DNA from: an uncultured Enorma sp.
Lineage (GTDB): Bacteria; Actinomycetota; Coriobacteriia; Coriobacteriales; Coriobacteriaceae
Length of the DNA stretch: 38,373 bases
Assembly (NCBI GenBank): GCA_905210055.1
Contig: CAJLVH010000004.1
Span: forward strand, 1-38,373
Reading direction: 5' to 3'
Every line of letters begins with the position of its first letter. Position 1 is the first letter of the stretch. Below, piece by piece: positions 32,595-38,373 of this stretch. The notes beneath the pieces were generated by a model that was not told the origin of the DNA, did no database searches, and saw only the letters and a list, made by a program, of their open reading frames with translations. The translations under genes were made by a program, and so were the position numbers.

Positions 32595-33002
32595 CTAGCT
32601 CATCTCCAGCAACGGAAACAGCGCTTTCTGATTCGGCGCACCCTGTCTAAGCATTGCAATCCTGTCCCGCGCGAAGGCATAGAGCTCGGATACGCCAATG
32701 GTGTCGAGCGCTCGCCGAATCTCTTCTTCCGAAACATCGGATGACGAAGCGGCAAACATCCCTGTAACGGACATGTCGAGCGCAAAGTACGTACAGCCCG
32801 CCTCGGGTTCTACCGTGATGTCCAGTTTTAGAAGATAAACCGGTTCCCCATCTGCAGATTCCACGGTGTCTCTCATGCATGAAATCACATTGAGTGATCC
32901 CCTCTCGGGCGGATCAACAGACGCGCCGTCATCGCACACGACGTCATCATAGACGAGATGGTCGATCTTCATCCTCAAGTACGAGATAGCCGCCTGTTTC
33001 AT
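32595..33002 (-). CDS. SecB-like chaperone
   Basis: A 135-aa protein with SecB-like features: an N-terminal KQAAISYLRMKIDHLVYDD strand-helix start, long beta strands (YLLKLDITVEPE, YFALDMSVTGMFA), then SEEEIRRALDTIGVSELYAFARDRIAML and a terminal FPLLEM. Stand-alone SecB-like proteins in Gram-positives usually stabilise antitoxins (toxin-antitoxin-chaperone systems). No antitoxin is adjacent here. I chose the ATG at 33000-33002 because AAGGGG lies 6 nt upstream; an in-frame GTG at 33095 would add 31 residues with a weak site. The family assignment is from pattern similarity, moderately sure. Confidence 0.58.
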   Translation of the reverse strand: MKQAAISYLRMKIDHLVYDDVVCDDGASVDPPERGSLNVISCMRDTVESADGEPVYLLKLDITVEPEAGCTYFALDMSVTGMFAASSSDVSEEEIRRALDTIGVSELYAFARDRIAMLRQGAPNQKALFPLLEMS

Positions 33003-33117
33003 GCTCCGCCCCTTCGATTTCCGCGAAACCACATCAAGCTCATGCAAACCGTACGATGTGGAATGAAGATATTTGTGCAGAGCGATCGGATCCACGAGGC
33101 CTACGATCTTCGGCCAA

Positions 33118-33190
33118 ATGACTAGATAATCAGATCTATCTTAATTTCTAGCCAAAATTGTTCTGATATTAAGATGCATCTAACTTTATG
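33118..33190. promoter_or_regulatory. AT-rich region with a 14-nt imperfect inverted repeat upstream of the SecB-like gene
   Basis: Much lower GC than its surroundings. AGATCTATCTTAAT (33132-33145) is nearly complementary to ATTAAGATGCATCT (33168-33181). It probably contains the promoter and an operator for the SecB-like gene, but I cannot place -35 and -10 boxes with confidence. Confidence 0.4.
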
Positions 33191-33260
33191 CATTGGGTTG
33201 GCTGCTTGATGAGTCACAGCGAGCTGCCACAGATCGCACAGTGCAATACACCACGCCGCA

Positions 33261-33530
33261 TTATCCCAGCAAGAAGTCGCAAGGCGGAACAACCTGAACG
33301 CCGTCAGCCCGATAGCTCATCTCTCCCCGGTACACCATGCAGCGCCGGTCTTCGGCTATCCCCAGCTCCTCCGATACAACGGTAAGGTGGCGCGCAAATT
33401 GGCGGCGATACGTCTCGCCAGCCTTGATCTCAACCGCCTGCGACTCCGCCGCGCGCGTGTAGTCGAGCAAATCAACCTCGCGCTTCGCATCATCACGGTA
33501 GGAGACTGGCAAGTTCCGCAACCATGCATT
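33261..33530 (-). pseudogene. C-terminal remnant of a second AAA/DUF4143 ATPase
   Basis: About 85 codons match only the end of DUF4143: SYRDDAKREVDLLDYTRAAE, then SQAVEIKAGETYRRQFARHL, EDRRCMVYRGEMSYR and a terminal PPCDFLLG before TAA at 33261. The VEIK core is intact, unlike in the full-length ATPase at 28243-29517, so this is a different paralogue. The ATPase domain is absent from the preceding 120 bp, where the M32 carboxypeptidase begins on the other strand. It looks like a decayed fragment left by deletion. Confidence 0.7.
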
Positions 33531-33646
33531 GGGGACTTCCACAATCATGCAATGGGAGCGCGCTTGGCTCGAGGCTCGGATCGGCAACCGCTGTGAAGTG
33601 ATAACCTGATACCCGGCATCGAACGATTACCGGATTGGAGCTGCCT

Positions 33647-35161
33647 ATGCCCGCCACACCCGAAGCCGTCGCCCAGTTCCGCCAGCTTGAACGCGAACTG
33701 TGGACGCGCACGTACCTCATGGGAATCCTCGAGTTCGACGGCGAGACCGTCGCGCCGCCCAAGGGCGCTCCCGCCCGCGCCGAGGCCATGGGCGCGCTCG
33801 CGGGCGAGTACCACGAGATTCTTACGAGCTCTCGTGCGCAGGAGATCATCGCGCAGCTCAAAGAGGCGGGTGCTGCCGGCGAGCTCGATGAGCAGGCCAC
33901 CATGGAACTCCGCACCCTTGGGCGCGAGCAACAGGAGGCCATGGCGATCCCCACGGAGGAAGCAACCGCGTTCTCCAAGCTCACGAGCGAGGCCAACGCT
34001 GTGTGGCATAAGACGAAGCTTGCAAACGACTGGGCGAGCTTCGAGCCGTACGTCGACCGCATCGTGGAGACGCTCAAGCGCCACGCTGCCTACATGTACC
34101 CCGACCGCGACGCATACGACGTGTGGCTCGACCAGTATGAGCGCGGCATGGACGCTGCTGCCTACGACGCGTTCTTCGACCAGGTGCGCAAGACGGTCGT
34201 GCCCCTTGTGCACGAGATCACCCAGCGCCCGCAGCCCGAAGCGTCCTTCCTCTCCGCGCATGTGCCCGAGGCCACGCAGCTCGCCATCGCACGCGACCTC
34301 ATGGGAATCGTCGGCCTCGACCCCGAGGCAACCGTCCTTTCCTGCGTGGAGCATCCCTTCACGAACGGCATGGCGGCGGGCGACGTGCGCATCACCACGC
34401 ACATCTACGAGAACAACCTCATCTCTAACGTGTACTCGGTCATCCACGAAGCCGGCCACGCCATCTACGAGCAGAACGTCGACCCATCGTATGCATACAC
34501 CTGCCTGGGCACCGGTTCCACCATGGGTATCCACGAGAGCCAGTCGCGCTTCTTCGAGAACATCATCGGCCGTTCGCGCGCCTTCATGACGCCGCTGCTC
34601 GAGGTGCTGCGCCGTCATGCGCCCGAGGTCTACGGCAGCGTGACGGAAGACGAGCTCTACCGCGCCGTCAACATCGCCACGCCGTCGCTCATCCGCACCG
34701 AGGCAGACGAGCTCACCTACCCGCTGCACATCATGGTTCGCTACGACATCGAGCGCCAGCTCTTTGCCGGCGACGCCACCGCGCGCGACATCCCCGCGCT
34801 GTGGCAGAAGTACATGCACGAGTATCTGGGCATCGACGTGCCGAACGACACGCTCGGGTGCCTGCAGGATACGCATTGGTCTGGCGGCAGCTTTGGCTAC
34901 TTCCCCAGCTACGCGCTCGGCAGCGCATACGGCGCGCAGATGGTGCCCTCCATGGAAGCGGCAGGCGTCGATCTTGCGGGCGCTTGCGGCTCCGGCGAGC
35001 TCGCACCGGTGCGTGACTGGCTGCGCGAGAAGATCTGGCGCTGGGGCGCGGGCAAGGACGGCGTCAAGCTGCTGCGGGAGGCGTGCGGTGCACCCTTCGA
35101 CGCCGCGTTCTACTGCACCTACCTGCAGAACAAGTTCTCCGACCTGTATAACGTCAAATAA
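33647..35161 (+). CDS. M32 family carboxypeptidase (carboxypeptidase Taq)
   Basis: A 504-aa cytoplasmic zinc metallocarboxypeptidase that removes C-terminal residues from peptides. The zinc motif HEAGH (267-271) with catalytic Glu268 and the third ligand Glu297 in GIHESQSRFFEN are intact. Other family blocks: TYLMGILEFDGETVAPPKGAP, DVRITTHIYENNLISNVYSVI, TPSLIRTEADELTYPLHIMVRY (split here as ADELTYPLHIMVRYDIE) and GSFGYFPSYALGSAYGAQM. I chose the ATG at 33647 (GGAG 6 nt upstream). Length is normal for M32. It is monocistronic and ends in a terminator shared with the convergent EamA gene. Confidence 0.95.
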   Translation: MPATPEAVAQFRQLERELWTRTYLMGILEFDGETVAPPKGAPARAEAMGALAGEYHEILTSSRAQEIIAQLKEAGAAGELDEQATMELRTLGREQQEAMAIPTEEATAFSKLTSEANAVWHKTKLANDWASFEPYVDRIVETLKRHAAYMYPDRDAYDVWLDQYERGMDAAAYDAFFDQVRKTVVPLVHEITQRPQPEASFLSAHVPEATQLAIARDLMGIVGLDPEATVLSCVEHPFTNGMAAGDVRITTHIYENNLISNVYSVIHEAGHAIYEQNVDPSYAYTCLGTGSTMGIHESQSRFFENIIGRSRAFMTPLLEVLRRHAPEVYGSVTEDELYRAVNIATPSLIRTEADELTYPLHIMVRYDIERQLFAGDATARDIPALWQKYMHEYLGIDVPNDTLGCLQDTHWSGGSFGYFPSYALGSAYGAQMVPSMEAAGVDLAGACGSGELAPVRDWLREKIWRWGAGKDGVKLLREACGAPFDAAFYCTYLQNKFSDLYNVK

Positions 35162-35176
35162 CCCCAGGGGTTTTTC
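35160..35176 (+). terminator. Mini-hairpin at the stop codon of the M32 gene
   Basis: AACCCC-A-GGGGTT begins within the TAA stop codon and is followed by TTT. Similar sequences occur at 24313-24327 (between pheS and pheT, opposite orientation) and, imperfectly, at 35262-35273 just after the EamA stop. Confidence 0.45.
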
Positions 35177-35195
35177 GACATTACAACACAAAACG

Positions 35196-35243
35196 CCCCG
35201 GGAGCTTATTCGCTATGCGAGGTAGCTCCCGGGGTGGTTTTCT
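35196..35243. terminator. Bidirectional terminator between M32 and EamA genes
   Basis: An 11-bp perfect stem CCCCGGGAGCT (35196-35206 with 35224-35234) has T-rich flanks on both strands (TGGTTTTCTT on the forward strand, GTTTTGTGTT on the reverse), suiting two convergent genes. Confidence 0.85.
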
Positions 35244-35284
35244 TATCTCTGCCGATGATAAAACCCCTGGAGTAGATTTACATC

Positions 35285-36295
35285 CTAAACGGTAAGGAAC
35301 ACCATCACGATAATCGCGGCGAAACCGACGATATCCGTACCCGTAAAGACCGTGCCCAGCACAAGGGCGCTCGTCACAGCGGCCGAGACCGGCTCGATCG
35401 TGCCGATGAGGCTTGCGCGCATGGAGCCGATGTCCCTCACGCCCTGCATGTAGAGCGAGTACGCCAGGCACGACCCCACCGCCGCGAGCACGATGAACGC
35501 TGCCCAGCCAATGCCGTCGAGCGCGGGCATATCCGCCCAGGGCTGAACAAATGCGCTGGTGACAATGCCCGAAAGCAGCATGCCCATGCCGGTTACGACC
35601 GACGCGCCGTACTCGCGCAGAAGGCGTGCGGGGATGATGGACATGCACGCCGCGCCAACAGCGGCGAGCAAGCCAACGACCAAGCCTTCAAACGGGATGG
35701 CGAGGTTCGACGGATTGCCGCCCGTCGCAAGCAGATACGTGCCCACGAGCGCAAGCACCACGCCCGCGAGCTCGCGCTTGCGCGGCGCACGATGCGTGGT
35801 AAGGCACGCGTACACCATGATGATGATCAACTGCAGGCATTGCAGCACCGTTGCCGTTCCCGCATTGGTGAGGCGGATCGTCGTGAGGTAGCCCAACTGA
35901 TTGAGAAGAACGCCCGAGGCGGCGAACACAGCAAGGATGCCCATATCGCGCTTGTTGCGCAGCAGCGCGAAGAGCTTATCCCGCTGGGTAAGGAGGATGA
36001 CGACAAGAAAGATACCGCCCGAAACCAGCTGTCGCATGCAGGCAAGCCAGAGCGTGTCGACCGCGTAGTTCTCGAAGAGGAAGTCCGCGCAGGTGCCGGA
36101 GAAGCCCCAGAAAAGGCCGCCGAACAGCGTGGCGAACACACCAGATGCCGTGCGGCGTTCACCCGCGGCGTTCGAGCGCTCGCGCTTGCGCCGACGCAAG
36201 GCGCGCGACGCGGCATCGGTGCCGAACACCGGGTCTTCAAGTTCCCGGTTAAGAATCTGATCTGCCTCGAGCGCCACCGTCGCCTCCTCACGCAT
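35285..36295 (-). CDS. EamA/DMT-family transporter
   Basis: A 336-aa membrane protein of the drug/metabolite transporter superfamily. A cytoplasmic N-terminal extension of about 48 residues, acidic and then basic (RALRRRKRERS), is followed by about ten hydrophobic helices in two EamA repeats: GGLFWGFSGTCADFLFENY opens the first and GLVVGLLAAVGAACMSIIPA the second. The second repeat ends with LIGTIEPVSAAVTSALVLG, a typical EamA motif. The substrate cannot be read from sequence. The ATG at 36295 has GGGAG 4 nt upstream; GTG at 36277 has a perfect AGGAGG 5 nt upstream and may be the true start. It is convergent with the M32 gene. Confidence 0.88.
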   Translation of the reverse strand: MREEATVALEADQILNRELEDPVFGTDAASRALRRRKRERSNAAGERRTASGVFATLFGGLFWGFSGTCADFLFENYAVDTLWLACMRQLVSGGIFLVVILLTQRDKLFALLRNKRDMGILAVFAASGVLLNQLGYLTTIRLTNAGTATVLQCLQLIIIMVYACLTTHRAPRKRELAGVVLALVGTYLLATGGNPSNLAIPFEGLVVGLLAAVGAACMSIIPARLLREYGASVVTGMGMLLSGIVTSAFVQPWADMPALDGIGWAAFIVLAAVGSCLAYSLYMQGVRDIGSMRASLIGTIEPVSAAVTSALVLGTVFTGTDIVGFAAIIVMVFLTV

Positions 36296-36558
36296 TTCGC
36301 TCCCGCGAATACCATATGGCCAAGCTCAAACCTTACCGCATAAACCAGCAGCTTAGAACCAATTATCTCAATCTTTGCGTCATGCTTGCCGCATGCTTTA
36401 CCTCGCCGGAGCATGCGCTCGGCAAACGGCGCGCCCGCATACCGCACTACTCGAGCTCCGCCCTGCGCTGCATATTTTCGCCACACAACGCAACGTGGCA
36501 CTTTCCGCCCTTGGCTCAGATTCTCACGCGGTGTTCAACCTCAAATCTCCGTTCCCGC

Positions 36559-36586
36559 TTGTGTTGTTCGGGCAAGGGGGTATAAC
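36559..36586 (+). promoter_or_regulatory. Probable promoter of the M16C protease gene
   Basis: TTGTGT (36559-36564) and TATAAC (36581-36586) are 16 nt apart, 45 nt before the start codon. The rest of the 336-bp gap between the divergent EamA and protease genes shows no gene. Confidence 0.55.
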
Positions 36587-36631
36587 AAGATTCATGCGCA
36601 CGTTGCCGAACATCCAGTGAAAAGGAGTCGT

Positions 36632-38373
36632 ATGAGCACCGCGTCCACGAACACCACCGCAGCCTCGCCTGCCTCCAGCGCAGCCGACGCTTCTTCCGTC
36701 CGCATGTCACCGCGCGAGACGCTTACCCCTGGTACCACTAGCTGTGGCTTCACCGTCGAGCGCACGGAAACCATCAGCGAGCTCGACGCCGACGCCTACG
36801 TGCTGCGCCACGAGGAATCAGGCGCGCGTCTGCTCTACCTCGCATGCGACGACGAGAACAAAGCCTTCGCCATCGCCTTCAAGACACCGCCCGCCAACAG
36901 CACCGGCGTCTTCCACATCCTCGAGCACTCGGTTCTCTGCGGGTCGGCGAAGTTCCCGGTCAAAGAGCCGTTTGTCGACCTCATAAAAAGTTCGATGCAG
37001 ACGTTCTTGAACGCCATGACCTACCCCGACAAGACCATCTACCCCGTTGCGTCCACAAACGAGCAAGACCTGCTGAACCTCATGGACGTCTACATGGACG
37101 CCGTGCTCAACCCCATGATCTACACCAAGCCGACCATCTTCCAGCAAGAAGGCTGGCACTACGAGCTCGACGTTCCCGAGGGCGCCAGCCTGTGCGACGG
37201 CGAGCTTCGCTACAACGGCGTCGTGTTCAACGAGATGAAAGGCGCGCTCTCCGACCCCATGAGCGTGCTCGACGATGCCATGAACGCCGCGCTCTTCCCC
37301 GCCACCCCCTATGCGTTTGAATCCGGCGGCGACCCGCGCGTAATCCCGCAGCTCACCTACGACGAGTTCCTCAACACGCATGCACGCCACTACAACCTCG
37401 CGAACAGCTATATCGTGCTCTATGGCGATTTCCCCGACGTGCGCCGCGAGCTCACGTTCTTGGACGAGCGCTACCTCTCGTGCACGAACGCTGCAAGCGA
37501 GCGCATCGCAGCCAAGCGCGCGGAGGGTGCCGAGGTGCCTGCGCTTGAACCCAATCCCCTGCCCATGCAGCAACCTGTTGTCTGCGACTACCGGCGCGTC
37601 GAGATGGAGACCACACCCGAAAACGCGCTTGTGGGCATGGCATATGTGATCGGGCAGGCGCTCGACGTGTTCCGCACCGTCGCCGCAGATGTGCTGTTCG
37701 AGGCGATCCTGGGCTCCAACGAGGCGCCGGTCAAGAAGGCGATCATCGAGGCCGGCCTCGGCGGCAACGTGACGAGCTACACCTCGAATGCCTGCCAACA
37801 GCCCTACGAGATGATCATGTTGCAGAACGCTAAACCCAACGTCGCGCGCGAACTGCGTCGCGTGATCGAGGAAACCTGTCACAACCTCGTAGAACACGGC
37901 GTTCCGCGCGACCGCTTGGAGGCCGTGATCTCGAACAACGAGTACTCGCTGCGCCAACGCGACTATGGCGTCGCAGACGGCGTGGCGCTCGCGTGCGACG
38001 TCCTCTCGACCTGGCTCTATGACGACGAGGCCGCTACCGATGCGCTCAAACTCGGCCCCGTCTATGCGGAGCTGCGCGATGCCCTCGAAGGGAATTTCTT
38101 CGAAGACCTGCTGCAAGAGCTCGTCTTAGACAGCGAGCATTGGGCGCTCGTGGAGCTCGTGCCGGTCGAGGAGCGTGCAGCCGATAGCGATCCCGGCGAG
38201 GCGGCAGAGCTCCAGGCGCGCAAGGCCGCGATGACCGAGGCCGACCTGCAGCGCGTCGTCGATCAGGTCGCCGTGCTGCGCCGCCAGCAAGAGGCCGAAG
38301 ACGCGCCCGAAGACCGCGCCAAGCTGCCGCGCCTGCACGTTGCAGATATCGGCGGCGCCCGTCCCGAGCCGCC
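36632..38373 (+). CDS. M16C family metalloprotease (presequence protease / PreP-like), 3' end cut by window edge
   Basis: About 580 residues are visible of a protein that normally has about 1000. The inverted zinc motif HILEH (95-99, HxxEH with catalytic Glu98) and the distal Glu201 in VVFNEMKG are both present. EHSVLCGSAKFPVKEPFVDL, SSMQTFLNAMTYPDKTIYPVAS and QEGWHYELD are characteristic of the PreP/Cym1 branch. The M16C-associated domain follows. Such proteases degrade unstructured peptides in a closed chamber; no signal peptide is visible, so it is probably cytoplasmic. AAAGGAG lies 4 nt before the ATG. The first 25 residues are Ser/Ala/Thr-rich and likely disordered. Confidence 0.93.
   Translation, partial: MSTASTNTTAASPASSAADASSVRMSPRETLTPGTTSCGFTVERTETISELDADAYVLRHEESGARLLYLACDDENKAFAIAFKTPPANSTGVFHILEHSVLCGSAKFPVKEPFVDLIKSSMQTFLNAMTYPDKTIYPVASTNEQDLLNLMDVYMDAVLNPMIYTKPTIFQQEGWHYELDVPEGASLCDGELRYNGVVFNEMKGALSDPMSVLDDAMNAALFPATPYAFESGGDPRVIPQLTYDEFLNTHARHYNLANSYIVLYGDFPDVRRELTFLDERYLSCTNAASERIAAKRAEGAEVPALEPNPLPMQQPVVCDYRRVEMETTPENALVGMAYVIGQALDVFRTVAADVLFEAILGSNEAPVKKAIIEAGLGGNVTSYTSNACQQPYEMIMLQNAKPNVARELRRVIEETCHNLVEHGVPRDRLEAVISNNEYSLRQRDYGVADGVALACDVLSTWLYDDEAATDALKLGPVYAELRDALEGNFFEDLLQELVLDSEHWALVELVPVEERAADSDPGEAAELQARKAAMTEADLQRVVDQVAVLRRQQEAEDAPEDRAKLPRLHVADIGGARPEP

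Noticed and set aside
33545..35191. Reverse open frame of 548 codons opposite the M32 carboxypeptidase
   Set aside because: Antisense shadow; the forward gene has intact HEAGH and distal Glu and a proper ribosome-binding site.

Overview
The window is high-GC bacterial DNA with short intergenic gaps and strong Shine-Dalgarno sequences. Several features suggest a gut Coriobacteriia genome, probably Collinsella-like: a monoderm-type Tad/Flp pilus operon with no secretin gene, a phenylalanine T-box ahead of pheST, an M16C protease, an M32 carboxypeptidase, and many GC-rich dispersed intergenic repeats. The taxon is an inference from gene content; no rRNA is present.

Layout. 1-2.1 kb holds the start of rsmI (cut by the left edge), a GH5-fold gene with a degenerate active site, and tRNA-Phe. 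2.3-12.1 kb is one leftward Tad/Flp operon: cpaB, cpaE/tadZ, cpaF/tadA, tadB, tadC, flp pilin, an anchored unknown protein, a second pilin-like protein, tadE, a large tadG-like protein, tadE and a DUF192 gene. Most junctions overlap or nearly touch, so the genes are probably co-translated. No prepilin peptidase is in the cluster. 12.5-14.1 kb has rsgA behind a coiled-coil/zinc-ribbon gene that carries a frameshift. 14.5-17.2 kb is a Ca2+ P-type ATPase with a probable TTG start, and 17.7-19.2 kb is pyruvate kinase.

19.3-20.8 kb is the most unusual part. A single gene with an AbiEi-like N-terminus and a DUF559/PD-(D/E)XK-like C-terminus sits between two same-orientation, gap-free, about 80% identical 125-bp elements. 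Each element has terminal inverted repeats and internal complementary segments, so it may be a structured RNA or a MITE-like unit carrying a nuclease gene.

20.8-25.9 kb holds a zinc-dependent phospholipase C-like gene and pheT-pheS, controlled by a T-box leader with a UUC specifier. 25.9-33.6 kb is an accessory stretch: a FitAB/VapBC-type toxin-antitoxin pair, a two-gene operon with a DUF3830 protein, an AAA/DUF4143 ATPase behind a palindromic promoter, a membrane-anchored Ntn-type amide hydrolase, an HNH endonuclease with a putative modified-base recognition domain, a stand-alone SecB-like chaperone, and a fragment of a second DUF4143 ATPase. At least four families of short repeats lie between these genes. 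33.6-38.4 kb returns to housekeeping genes: M32 carboxypeptidase, an EamA transporter and an M16C protease cut by the right edge.

All calls come from reading the sequence and recalling family motifs; no database search was run. Start sites were chosen by Shine-Dalgarno spacing where several were possible.
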